DNA from: Bacteroidales bacterium UBA1197
GTDB lineage: Bacteria > Bacteroidota > Bacteroidia > Bacteroidales > UBA932
Assembly (NCBI GenBank): GCA_002309995.1
Contig: DBYB01000059.1
Location: forward strand, 33,608-91,469
DNA: 57,862 bases
Direction: 5' to 3'
The position numbers were made by a program, and so were the translations under genes. Every line of letters begins with the position of its first letter. The first letter of the stretch is position 1. Shown one piece after another: positions 50,146 to 57,862 of this stretch. The notes beneath the pieces are model-generated. The model saw nothing but the letters and a program-made list of their open reading frames with translations. It had not been told where the DNA came from and made no database searches.

Positions 50146-50153
50146 CAAAAATA
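50146..50153 (-). promoter_or_regulatory. -7 box for the S9 peptidase gene
   Basis: The minus strand reads TATTTTTG, ending 5 nt before ATG 50140; a leaderless transcript is expected. Confidence 0.55.
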
Positions 50154-50176
50154 GCGATTATCCCGCAAAAAATATG

Positions 50177-50184
50177 TACATTTG
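50177..50184 (+). promoter_or_regulatory. -7 box for the natA...glnS operon
   Basis: TACATTTG matches TAnnTTTG, 24 nt before ATG 50209. It is divergent from the S9 box 23 bp away. Confidence 0.55.
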
Positions 50185-50208
50185 GAGATTAAAACAATAT
50201 TAAGAACA

Positions 50209-51069
50209 ATGGCAATCATTCAATGCAGGGAAGTCTGCAAGAAATTCGGAGAAAAAGTGGCGCTCGATCACGTGAGCCTTGATATTCCGGAAGGCGGTAT
50301 TTTCGGCCTGCTCGGTCCGAACGGTGCCGGAAAGACCACCTTGATCCGTATCATCAACAGGATAACCATTCCCAATTCCGGGGACGTACTGTTCAACGGC
50401 GCCCCCATTACCCAGGAAGACGTGGCTCGCATAGGCTATATGCCCGAGGAGCGCGGCCTCTACCGCAAGATGAAGGTTGGCGACCAGGCAATGTACCTGG
50501 CCCGCCTCAAGGGTATGAGCGCGGCCGACGCCCGCAAGGCCCTGAAAGACTGGTTCGTACGCTTCGGCATACAGGACTGGTGGGACAAGAAGGTGGAGGA
50601 ACTCTCCAAGGGTATGGCCCAGAAACTCCAGTTCATTACCACGGTGGTTCACAAGCCTTCGCTGATGATCCTGGACGAACCTTTCTCAGGCTTCGACCCG
50701 GTGAATGCCGAGATAATCCGCCAGGAAATACTGCGTCTCAAGGACGAAGGCGCAACCATCATCCTCTCCACGCATAATATGGAATCCGTGGAGGAGCTCT
50801 GCGACAACATCGCCCTCATCAACAAGTCCAAGCTGGTCATTACCGGAGGCACAGACGAAATCCGCCATCGCTACGGCCAGGACAACGTGGAGATTGAGTT
50901 TACCGAGGGCTCCGCACGCCGCCAGGAACTCGTTGCCCGCGCCGACGTGAACGCCCGCTTGCAGGAACTCATCGCAGCCGACGTCCGTATCAACTCGTTC
51001 AGGGAGGTAATCCCCAGAATGAACGACATCTTTATCAAACTCGTAACCCAGGAGGAGGCACAGTTATGA
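50209..51069 (+). CDS. ABC transporter ATP-binding protein (NatA-like)
   Basis: 286 aa. Walker A GPNGAGKTT (about 34-42), Q-loop-equivalent IGYMPEERGLY, signature LSKGMAQKLQ, Walker B LMILDEPFSGFDP and H-loop LSTHNME. The C-terminal 60 residues form a DUF4162-like extension. The YMPEERGLY motif is typical of NatA/CcmA-type export ATPases. It pairs with the permease that starts in its last 4 bp. Substrate may be Na+, a peptide or drug; the sequence does not tell. Confidence 0.9.
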   Translation: MAIIQCREVCKKFGEKVALDHVSLDIPEGGIFGLLGPNGAGKTTLIRIINRITIPNSGDVLFNGAPITQEDVARIGYMPEERGLYRKMKVGDQAMYLARLKGMSAADARKALKDWFVRFGIQDWWDKKVEELSKGMAQKLQFITTVVHKPSLMILDEPFSGFDPVNAEIIRQEILRLKDEGATIILSTHNMESVEELCDNIALINKSKLVITGGTDEIRHRYGQDNVEIEFTEGSARRQELVARADVNARLQELIAADVRINSFREVIPRMNDIFIKLVTQEEAQL

Positions 51070-52457
51070 ATATCAGCAAATTAGGCATAATCATCCAGCG
51101 GGAATACCTCAACAAGGTCAAGAAGAAGAGTTTCCTGCTCATCACCTTCCTCGCCCCTATCCTGTTCGCGGCGCTCTGCATCATTCCGTCCCTCATTATG
51201 ATGGGCGCCAAGGAGGAGGCCAAGAAAGTGGGCGTCATCGACCGTTCCGGCATTGTGACTCCGTTCCTGGAGAGTGGCGAGACGATTGAATATGTATTCC
51301 TCGAAGACGTTCTCCCGGAGGATGTCAAGACCGACCTTAAGGGACACGGCATAGATGTGCTCCTCAGCATTTCCGAACTGGACGGCGAGCAGCGCTCCGT
51401 GTCGGCCGACTGCTATTCCGAGAAGCCTCTCGGTATGGACGCCGGTTCCATCATCGAGAACCGCATCAACGACGCCGTGGAGGCCTACCGCATCAAGGCG
51501 TCCGGAGTTGAGAACCTCGAGGAAATAATGGCCGGAGTGAAGTCCAACGTTCATCTGCACAGCTACACCATAGACGAATCCGGCAAGGAGAGCATCTCCG
51601 AATCCGGAGTCTATATGGTGATCTCGATGGTGCTCGGTATGGCGCTTTATATGTTCATCGCCCTGTTCTGCGGAATGGTTATGTCTTCCGTCATCGAGGA
51701 GAAGAGCTCCCGCGTTGTGGAGGTTCTGGTATCATCCGTCAAGGCTACCGAACTGATGTTCGGCAAGATAATCGGCGTGGCCCTGGTGGCACTCACTCAG
51801 TTCCTGCTGTGGATAGTGCTTACGGTCGCCATACTTGGCGTTGCCATGGGTATCATTGGGAAAGACAAGTTTATGGGCTCAATTGGAGAAGACCAGACTG
51901 CCCAGATTACTGAGATGATGGCTCCCGGCGTGCATATGCCTGAAGATATGCCGTCGCTGGAATCCCTCACTGCTGCAGCAGATGCCGCAACTGCCGAGCC
52001 TTCGGGATTGCAGGCAGTCTTCAGCACCCTGTCCAATATCAATGTGGGCCAGCTCGTGATTTCGTTCCTGCTGTTCTTCATATTCGGTTACCTTCTCTAC
52101 GCTTCGCTGTTTGCGGCCATAGGCTCGGCAGTGGAGAACGAGGGCGATACGCAACAGTTGCAGATTCCGGTCACGATACCCCTGCTGATCGGTTTCTTCA
52201 TCGCGATTTATGCGTTCAAGGCACCCGACAGCAGCCTGGTTTTCTGGGGTTCGATGATTCCTTTCACCTCGCCCATCGTGATGCTCGCCCGCCTGCCCTT
52301 CGGCGTGCCGACGTGGGAACTGATTCTCTCGCTCGCGCTGCTCATCGGCACCTTCGCCGCATGCGCCTGGCTGTCGGCAAAGATTTACAAGGTCGGCATA
52401 CTGATGTTCGGCAAGAAGTCCACCTGGAAGGACCTCTTGAAATGGCTAAAACAATAA
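51066..52457 (+). CDS. ABC-2 type permease (NatB-like)
   Basis: 463 aa. One N-terminal TM (LLITFLAPILFAALCIIPSLIMM), a large extracytoplasmic domain (about 45-190), then five further TM helices. The conserved intracellular EEKSSRVVEVLVSSVKATELMFGKI is typical of ABC-2 permeases of the NatB type. Together with the ATPase it forms an exporter. The stop is 2 bp before the next lipoprotein gene, so the operon continues. Confidence 0.88.
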   Translation: MNISKLGIIIQREYLNKVKKKSFLLITFLAPILFAALCIIPSLIMMGAKEEAKKVGVIDRSGIVTPFLESGETIEYVFLEDVLPEDVKTDLKGHGIDVLLSISELDGEQRSVSADCYSEKPLGMDAGSIIENRINDAVEAYRIKASGVENLEEIMAGVKSNVHLHSYTIDESGKESISESGVYMVISMVLGMALYMFIALFCGMVMSSVIEEKSSRVVEVLVSSVKATELMFGKIIGVALVALTQFLLWIVLTVAILGVAMGIIGKDKFMGSIGEDQTAQITEMMAPGVHMPEDMPSLESLTAAADAATAEPSGLQAVFSTLSNINVGQLVISFLLFFIFGYLLYASLFAAIGSAVENEGDTQQLQIPVTIPLLIGFFIAIYAFKAPDSSLVFWGSMIPFTSPIVMLARLPFGVPTWELILSLALLIGTFAACAWLSAKIYKVGILMFGKKSTWKDLLKWLKQ

Positions 52458-52459
52458 TT

Positions 52460-53284
52460 ATGAGAAAAATACTGCTTGTTTTAACGGTTCTGCCCCTGCT
52501 GCTCTCGTGCCAGCACGGGATGACCTGGGAGAAATTCTCCATGGACGGCCACCGCACCGGCGTAACCGCTCCGACGGCCGACAATGTACCTGAAGCCCTC
52601 GGCGTAGTGGACAGCCTCACCGGCATCTACACCGCCCCCAACGGCAAGGTGTTCGCTGACGGCGCCACCCCCGCAGTGGCATCCCTGCTTATCGGGGCCC
52701 AGCCAGCGATGGCGGAAGTCAAGGAAATCATCGGTTATTCCACCAGGTTTATGAAGGCCCGCGCCCCGGAGAGCGAACTCAGCAATTTCGTGGCAGACTT
52801 CGTGCGTTCGGAGACCGAAAAAGTGGTGAAACGCAAGGTCGATTTTGCAGTGACCAACTTCGGCGGTATCAGGGTGGATATGCCCGAGGGCGACGTCACT
52901 CTGGACGATATACGCTCGATGTTCCCGTTCAAGAATATGCTCTCTTATGTGGAACTCCAGGGCACCGACCTGCTCAGGCTCCTCACAGATATCGCTGAGC
53001 GCCATCTGCAGTGCGTGAGCGGAGTGAAGATGGTCATCTGCGACCACAAACTGGAGAGCGTCGAGGTTGGCGGCAAGCCCATCGACCCCAAAAAGTACTA
53101 CGGCGTGGCGACGGTTGACTTCCTGCTTGACGGCGGCGACAGCCTTTACGTGGCCCGCAACGCCCGCAAGCTTATAACGACCGATGTGGTGATAGGCAAG
53201 GCGATGGAGGATTATGTACGTAAACTTACCGCCGAAGGCAAGGCGATAGAATATTCGACCGACGGGAGGGTCGTAGTGAAGTGA
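52460..53284 (+). CDS. Lipoprotein with 5'-nucleotidase C-terminal (nucleoside-binding) domain only
   Basis: 274 aa, lipobox LLLSC (Cys17). The body matches the 5'-nucleotidase C-terminal domain: ESELSNFVADFVR, VDFAVTNFGGIRVDMPEGDVTLDDIRSMFPFKNML and FLLDGGDSLYV. There is no metallophosphatase domain; this is encoded by the next gene, with which it shares a 1-bp stop/start overlap. Alone it should bind nucleosides but not hydrolyse. The two proteins probably assemble at the membrane into a functional UshA-like nucleotidase. Confidence 0.85.
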   Translation: MRKILLVLTVLPLLLSCQHGMTWEKFSMDGHRTGVTAPTADNVPEALGVVDSLTGIYTAPNGKVFADGATPAVASLLIGAQPAMAEVKEIIGYSTRFMKARAPESELSNFVADFVRSETEKVVKRKVDFAVTNFGGIRVDMPEGDVTLDDIRSMFPFKNMLSYVELQGTDLLRLLTDIAERHLQCVSGVKMVICDHKLESVEVGGKPIDPKKYYGVATVDFLLDGGDSLYVARNARKLITTDVVIGKAMEDYVRKLTAEGKAIEYSTDGRVVVK

Positions 53285-54075
53285 TGAAAAAGATACTCGT
53301 ACTGATTGCAGCGGCCGCCGCCCTTTGCGCCTGCGGTCCCAAACTGGTCATCCTGCACACCAACGATACCCACAGCCACCTGGACCCCCTGCGCGACGGC
53401 ACCGGCGGCATCATCGAACGTGCCGCATTCGTGGACTCCGTGCGCAAGGCTGAGGGCCCCGGCAAGGTGCTCCTGCTGCACGCCGGAGACTTCAACCAGG
53501 GAACGTCCTACTATACCCAGATGCACGGCGACCTGGAGGTGGAGATGATAAACGCCATCGGCTATGACGCCATCGCCCTGGGCAATCACGAATTCGACGA
53601 CGGCATCGAGAGCCTCACCGCCCGCGCCAGCCGTATCAAGTGCCCCATCGTGTGCGCCAACCTCGACCTGAGTTCCTTCGAACTCGGCCAGTATGTGAAG
53701 CCGTACACCATACTGAAGCGCGGCGGAATGAAGATTGGCATCATCGGTCTGGAAGCCGATCTTTCGACCTGCGTGTCCAAGAGCATCTCCTCCCGCATCC
53801 CCCAGCTGGATCCGGTGGAGGTCATAAACAAATGGTCGGAATTCCTCCGCAACACGGAGAAGTGCGATATGGTCATCGTGCTTTCGCACAACGGCTATGT
53901 GCCTGAGGACCAGGAGAACGTGCCCGGAACGCACGGTGTCGATCTCGTGATCGGCGGCCACTCGCACACCTTCGTTGAGGATTTCGTATATGTGAACGAT
54001 GCCGACGAGAAGCCCGTGCCGATTATTACCGACGGCAAGTGGGGCCTTGAGATGGGTATGATTAAAGTGTATTGA
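53284..54075 (+). CDS. Lipoprotein with 5'-nucleotidase metallophosphatase domain only
   Basis: 263 aa, lipobox ALCAC (Cys17). Calcineurin-like motifs in order: LHTNDTHSH, HAGDFNQGT, IALGNHEFDDG, VLSHNG and IGGHSHT. This is the catalytic two-metal domain of UshA-type 5'-nucleotidases, ending where the C-terminal domain would begin. The missing half is the preceding gene, so the usual order is reversed and split. Both halves carry their own lipid anchor. The start is ATG 53284 (TGATG overlap), rather than the GTG one codon earlier. Confidence 0.88.
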   Translation: MKKILVLIAAAAALCACGPKLVILHTNDTHSHLDPLRDGTGGIIERAAFVDSVRKAEGPGKVLLLHAGDFNQGTSYYTQMHGDLEVEMINAIGYDAIALGNHEFDDGIESLTARASRIKCPIVCANLDLSSFELGQYVKPYTILKRGGMKIGIIGLEADLSTCVSKSISSRIPQLDPVEVINKWSEFLRNTEKCDMVIVLSHNGYVPEDQENVPGTHGVDLVIGGHSHTFVEDFVYVNDADEKPVPIITDGKWGLEMGMIKVY

Positions 54076-54077
54076 GG

Positions 54078-54965
54078 ATGATTCTTTCGATGACCGGCTA
54101 CGGCAGGTCTGAGGCCCGTCTGGAAGGCGGCAGGCTTACCGTAGAGTTCCGTTCGGTGAACGGGAAGAACGCAGATATCAGCATCAAGTCGTCCTTGTTG
54201 CCCAAGGACAAGGAGATGGAGGTGCGCAAGCGTATCGCTGAGCGCCTTCAGCGGGGAACCATAGATATGTTCCTGACCTGGGAGCCCAATGCCGGGGCTT
54301 CCGCACGCTCAGTGAACACTGCTCTCGCCGCCGAATACTTCAGCCAGATCGAGGCCCTCGGGCGCGAACTCGGGGTGGCCGACCTCAGGCAGAACGAGCC
54401 CAACTACCTTATGGCTACACTGCTGCGTATGCCGGACGTGGTGGACACCGTGAAGCACGACGTTGTGACCGAGGATAACTGGCCGCTGGTATCGGCAGCT
54501 ATCGACGGGGCTCTGGACGCCATCGTGGAGTACCGCCGGAAAGAAGGGGAGGCCCTTTACCGCGACGTTACCTCTCGGGTTGCGACTATTATGGCCCTGG
54601 AGGACGAGGTTGAGTCGTACGAGGCCGAGCGCATAGCGGCGGTGCGGGCGAAGCTGCAGAAGTCGATTGAGGATCTGAAGGTGAAGTGTGATGCTGAGCG
54701 GTTCGAGCAGGAGATGGTGTTCTATCTGGAGAAGCTGGATATCAATGAGGAGAAGGTGCGGCTGAGGCAGCATTGCAGTTATTTTATGGATACTATAGAC
54801 GGCGAGCCTTATCCTGGCAAGAAACTTGGTTTTATCATCCAGGAAATGGGTCGGGAAATCAATACTACCGGCTCCAAGGCGAACCACGCCGGCATCCAAA
54901 AGGCCGTGGTCCGTATGAAGGACGAACTTGAAAAAATCCGGGAGCAATCCCTAAATATACTATGA
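54078..54965 (+). CDS. yicC: YicC family endoribonuclease
   Basis: 295 aa, full length. N-terminal MILSMTGYGRSEARLEGGRLTVEFRSVNGKNADI (YicC_N) and the C-terminal DUF1732 domain GKKLGFIIQEMGREINTTGSKANHAGIQKAVVRMKDELEKIREQ are both clear. E. coli YicC is an endoribonuclease implicated in sRNA (RyhB) turnover. The start at 54078 matches the family's MI.SMTGYG opening; an upstream TTG at 54072 is rejected. Ends with a 4-bp overlap with the TonB receptor gene. Confidence 0.93.
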   Translation: MILSMTGYGRSEARLEGGRLTVEFRSVNGKNADISIKSSLLPKDKEMEVRKRIAERLQRGTIDMFLTWEPNAGASARSVNTALAAEYFSQIEALGRELGVADLRQNEPNYLMATLLRMPDVVDTVKHDVVTEDNWPLVSAAIDGALDAIVEYRRKEGEALYRDVTSRVATIMALEDEVESYEAERIAAVRAKLQKSIEDLKVKCDAERFEQEMVFYLEKLDINEEKVRLRQHCSYFMDTIDGEPYPGKKLGFIIQEMGREINTTGSKANHAGIQKAVVRMKDELEKIREQSLNIL

Positions 54966-57001
54966 AACGTTTGTTATTAATCTCGTTGTTTATTCCGACA
55001 TTGTGCTTGGCGCAGGTGCCGGATACGACGGGGATATATGGGGAGAGGAAGGATACGCTGGATGCTTCGGTGTTTACGGCACGGGGCAACGGCAACTTCC
55101 TGTCGAAGGGAAAAGATATAAGGACTGAGGTGATAACGGCGGCGGGCTTGTGCAAGATGGCCTGCTGCAATCTGGCGGAGAGTTTCGAGAATTCTGCGAG
55201 CGTGACGGTTGGCTACAGCGATGCCGTTACCGGTGCGCGGCAGATCCGTCTGCTGGGGCAGAGCGGCATTTATGTGCAGATGCTGGACGAGAACCGTCCG
55301 GTGATGCGTGGCCTGGCGGCGCCGTGGGGCCTGAATTACGTTCCTTCGCAGTGGCTTGAGAGCATCCAGGTGGCCAAGGGCGTGACTTCGGTGATCAACG
55401 GAGTAGAGTCGATGACGGGCCAGATCAATATGGAGCACCGCAAGCCTACGGATGAGATTCCGCTGTACGTTCAGGCGTCCGTGATGAACGATACCAAGGC
55501 CGACCTGAATATCGCGAGTTCCCTGCAGCTGGACGAGATGGGCAAATGGAGTACCGTGATCCTGGCCCACGCCGACCACAACTTTATGGATATGGACCAT
55601 AATGATGACGGCTTCCTGGACGACCCGCGCGGAGGAATGTATTCGCTGGCCAACCGCTGGCTGTACTACGACCCCAGCGGGCTGCAGGTGCGTTTCGGCG
55701 TGAGCGGCGTGCTGGACAACAAGCACGGCGGTCAGAAGTCCGGAATCTATGATCCCTGGACGGCCGACATCGCCAACAAGAGCCTGGACGGTTACGTCAA
55801 AGTCGGCGTGCCGCTGAACGAAGACAACAGTCGCAATATGGCGGCAGTGGTGGATCTCAATGCCGTTAATCTGGATTCATACTTCGGCGGTCTCCCTTAC
55901 CTGGCCAGGCAGCGTTCCGCTTTTGTGAACCTCCTGTATCAGGACCAGAGTCTGGAGGCCCATCATTTCACCCTGGGCCTCAGCAATATGTTCGACTGGT
56001 ATTCCGAAGAGTTGAGGCGCCGCGTCGGCCTGGATAATTTCTGGGACGATACCTATACTCAACTCAACGACCTCGGCGCATTTGCCGAGTACACCTTCCA
56101 CGCGGAAGACAAGTTCTCCGCCATCGTGAGCCTCCGCGGCGACTGGTACGGCGGTGCGAATCTGCACCTGTCGCCCCGCCTCACCCTCAAGTGGGTGCCG
56201 TGGGACCAGCTGGTGCTGCGTGCCAACGGCGGCAGGGGCCTTCGCTACAGTACGCCGCTCATCGATAACATCGGAGTGCTGTCCACCACCAAATATCTGA
56301 GGGGAGAATACAACACCCATCCGCTTGAGGATTCCTGGACTTTCGGGGGCAACGCCACCTGGTACCTGCCTTTCGACGACAGCCAGAAGACCTACCTGAG
56401 CATTGACTACTTCGGTACCCGTTTCGTGGAGCAGATGGTGGTCGATTACACGGCATCGGAGATTTTCTTCTACACGCTCAGCTCCATCCAGGGCGGCCGC
56501 TCCAGCACGGACAACATTCAGCTTGACTTCGGCGCAGAGCCGTTCCGTGGTTTTACCGTGACGCTGACCGGCCGATATACCGACGCCCGCCAGCCGCTGA
56601 CTCATCAGAGCAGCGTCATAAAGCCGATGACTGACCGTTACAAGGCGGTGCTCAACCTCCAGTACGCCACCAATCTCAACAAGTGGATTTTCGATTTCAC
56701 GGCATCGCTCAACGGCCCCTGCCACGTGTGGGACTTTATGTGCGATATGGATCCCGAGTATGCCGACGGCTGGACCAAACCTTATCCTCTCCTGTATGCC
56801 CAGGTTACCAAGCGCTTCAAGGGCTTCGACATTTACGTAGGAGGGGAGAACCTTACCAACTTTACCCAGCCCAATCCCATCATAGGTTGGGAAGCGCCCC
56901 TGCAGACAGGCTTCGACGCCAGCTGCATATGGGGCCCGCTGATGGGCCTGCGCCTCTATGGCGGAGTCAGAATGACAATTTGGAAAACAGAAAAGATATG
57001 A
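54962..57001 (+). CDS. TonB-dependent outer-membrane receptor (HMA-linked, probable metal uptake)
   Basis: 679 aa, signal peptide ending LCLAQ. Unlike SusC it lacks a carboxypeptidase-regulatory-like domain. The plug starts soon after (LDASVFTARGNGNFLS, LAESFENSASVTVGYSDAVTGARQIRLLG, YVQMLDENRP, WLESIQVAKGVTSVINGVESMTGQI). Cysteines KMACCN and the His/Asp/Met-rich HNFMDMDHNDDGFLDD in the plug or barrel are possible metal ligands. The barrel ends with [11 protein letters not shown]. It overlaps by ATGA with a CxxC HMA protein, supporting copper or another soft metal as substrate. Sequence alone does not fix the metal. Confidence 0.82.
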   Translation: MKRLLLISLFIPTLCLAQVPDTTGIYGERKDTLDASVFTARGNGNFLSKGKDIRTEVITAAGLCKMACCNLAESFENSASVTVGYSDAVTGARQIRLLGQSGIYVQMLDENRPVMRGLAAPWGLNYVPSQWLESIQVAKGVTSVINGVESMTGQINMEHRKPTDEIPLYVQASVMNDTKADLNIASSLQLDEMGKWSTVILAHADHNFMDMDHNDDGFLDDPRGGMYSLANRWLYYDPSGLQVRFGVSGVLDNKHGGQKSGIYDPWTADIANKSLDGYVKVGVPLNEDNSRNMAAVVDLNAVNLDSYFGGLPYLARQRSAFVNLLYQDQSLEAHHFTLGLSNMFDWYSEELRRRVGLDNFWDDTYTQLNDLGAFAEYTFHAEDKFSAIVSLRGDWYGGANLHLSPRLTLKWVPWDQLVLRANGGRGLRYSTPLIDNIGVLSTTKYLRGEYNTHPLEDSWTFGGNATWYLPFDDSQKTYLSIDYFGTRFVEQMVVDYTASEIFFYTLSSIQGGRSSTDNIQLDFGAEPFRGFTVTLTGRYTDARQPLTHQSSVIKPMTDRYKAVLNLQYATNLNKWIFDFTASLNGPCHVWDFMCDMDPEYADGWTKPYPLLYAQVTKRFKGFDIYVGGENLTNFTQPNPIIGWEAPLQTGFDASCIWGPLMGLRLYGGVRMTIWKTEKI

Positions 57002-57252
57002 GAAACCTGATGATTATCCTTGCACTAGTGCAAGTTGTGTTCGCAACCAGCATACATTGTGCGAATTGCGGCAAGAAGGTCCAGGAGAACATCGCCTTCG
57101 AGAAGGGCGTCAAGGACCTTAAGGTGGACGTGCCCGGCAAGACCGTCACAGTGACCTTCAATCCGGCCAAGACCGACACCGTCAAACTCAAGAAAGCCAT
57201 CAATAAATTGGGCTATTCAGCAGAAGTTATTGACTACAAAGTGATTAAATAA
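56998..57252 (+). CDS. Exported heavy-metal-associated (HMA) domain protein
   Basis: 84 aa. A short hydrophobic N terminus ([18 protein letters not shown]) acts as signal or anchor. One HMA domain follows, with the metal-binding CxxC in [16 protein letters not shown] and the typical ferredoxin-like pattern [17 protein letters not shown]...[14 protein letters not shown]. It probably binds Cu(I) or a similar ion in the periplasm and takes it from, or shields it near, the TonB receptor with which it is translationally coupled. The stop overlaps the glnS start by 1 bp. Confidence 0.85.
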   Translation: MRNLMIILALVQVVFATSIHCANCGKKVQENIAFEKGVKDLKVDVPGKTVTVTFNPAKTDTVKLKKAINKLGYSAEVIDYKVIK

Positions 57253-57862
57253 TGGAAGAAGAACGCAGGCTGAACTTTCTCGAAGAGATAATCGAGAACG
57301 ACCTCAAAACCGGAAAGGTGGACAGCATACTTACCCGTTTCCCTCCGGAGCCGAACGGCTATCTGCATCTCGGACACGCCAAGAGCCTTTGCATCAACTT
57401 TGGCCTGGCACAGAAATACGGCGGCAAGACCAACCTCCGCTACGACGACACCAACCCCACAAAGGAAGATACCGAGTACGTGGATTCCATCAAGGAAGAC
57501 ATCACCTGGCTCGGCTTCAAGTGGGAGAAGGAACTCTATGCGTCCGACTACTTCGACCAACTCTACGAGTGGGCCGAGCAGTTGATTCAGAGGGGCCTCG
57601 CTTATGTTGACGACCAGACCCAGGAAGAGATATCCAAGGGTCGCGGCACCGTTGAGACGCCCGGCACTGAGAGCCCCTGGAGGAACCGCAGCGTGGAAGA
57701 GAACCTCAAGCTCTTCCGCGAGATGCGCGACGGCAAGTACGCCGACGGCGAGAAGGTGCTCCGAGCCAAGATAGATATGGCGCACCCCAATATGTTCTTC
57801 CGCGACCCCATACTCTACCGCATCAAGCACGCACACCATCACCGTACGGGCGACAAGTGGTG
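57252..57862 (+). CDS. glnS: Glutaminyl-tRNA synthetase (N-terminal part, cut by window end)
   Basis: About 203 codons before the window ends. Class I aaRS signature [16 protein letters not shown] with HLGH (HIGH motif), then [81 protein letters not shown] and RDPILYRI, all GlnRS-type. It lacks GluRS-specific zinc elements in this part. It charges tRNA-Gln; Bacteroidota use GlnRS directly. Start ATG 57252 overlaps the HMA stop (TAATG). Confidence 0.95.
   Translation, partial: MEEERRLNFLEEIIENDLKTGKVDSILTRFPPEPNGYLHLGHAKSLCINFGLAQKYGGKTNLRYDDTNPTKEDTEYVDSIKEDITWLGFKWEKELYASDYFDQLYEWAEQLIQRGLAYVDDQTQEEISKGRGTVETPGTESPWRNRSVEENLKLFREMRDGKYADGEKVLRAKIDMAHPNMFFRDPILYRIKHAHHHRTGDKW

Noticed and set aside
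53270..53300. Frameshift breaking a single 5'-nucleotidase gene
   Set aside because: Domain order is reversed and both parts have complete lipoprotein signal peptides, so they are two genes and not a broken one.

Overview
The window is chromosomal DNA of a member of the Bacteroidales (Bacteroidota). The evidence is a SusC/SusD pair, about fifteen signal-peptidase-II lipoproteins, Mfa-like (fimbrillin) domains, BspA-type leucine-rich repeats, short ATGA/TGATG gene overlaps, and many copies of the Bacteroidota -7 promoter box TAnnTTTG. Most of it is GC-rich (38/60 G+C at 12541-12600), which would fit an Alistipes-like or related uncultured high-GC lineage. The genus cannot be fixed from this stretch.

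Left part (1-9520): a PlsC-like acyltransferase with a zinc ribbon; a secreted lipoprotein fusing a GH18 glycosidase to a CX5R phosphatase; a DUF1573 protein; then, on the minus strand, CYTH triphosphatase, MgtC, a 51-aa acidic peptide and a large GLUG-repeat surface lipoprotein; and a divergent MscS channel.

Centre (9510-29848): a polysaccharide-utilisation region. An operon deoR-agaS-susC-susD-CBM9-like lipoprotein is transcribed leftward and pfkB-GH36-phosphatase rightward, from a shared control region at 25752-25892 that carries repeated CGAAA/AAACGAAA motifs. AgaS, an AgaR-like regulator, a PfkB kinase and a GH36 alpha-galactosidase-type enzyme together suggest use of GalNAc/galactosamine-containing glycans. 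Behind a terminator lies a second tightly coupled leftward set: three TIM-barrel DUF4874/DUF4832-type lipoproteins, a DUF5106-like thioredoxin-fold lipoprotein, alkaline phosphatase, an EamA transporter and an Mfa-like/SdiA-regulated-like lipoprotein.

29849-36446: a 133-bp compound palindrome, a bidirectional terminator, Fe-type superoxide dismutase, a GH78 rhamnosidase, a secreted beta-helix protein, tRNA-Val(CAC), a second near-identical copy of the terminator in inverted orientation, and an alanine/glycine:cation symporter.

36443-44604: a leftward cell-wall-recycling-like operon (ROK regulator, AmgK-like kinase fused to a RapZ C-terminal domain, MurU-like nucleotidyltransferase). Divergent from it is a coupled set: two-TM sensor-like protein, TrkH, RecD-like helicase, THUMP-like methyltransferase.

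44709-57862: a lower-GC lipoprotein combining an Mfa-like domain, BspA repeats and an M64 peptidase, preceded by a second tiny acidic peptide homologous to the one at 7.3 kb; an S9 dipeptidyl peptidase; and a long rightward operon natA-natB-5'-nucleotidase C-domain-5'-nucleotidase metallophosphatase domain-yicC-TonB receptor-HMA protein-glnS (cut by the window end).

The most unusual items are the paired tiny acidic peptides preceding Mfa-domain lipoproteins, the GH18-phosphatase fusion with a stand-alone paralogue in the PUL, the AmgK-RapZ fusion operon, the 133-bp palindrome, the domain-swapped split 5'-nucleotidase, and promoters placed so close to ATG that the mRNAs are probably leaderless.
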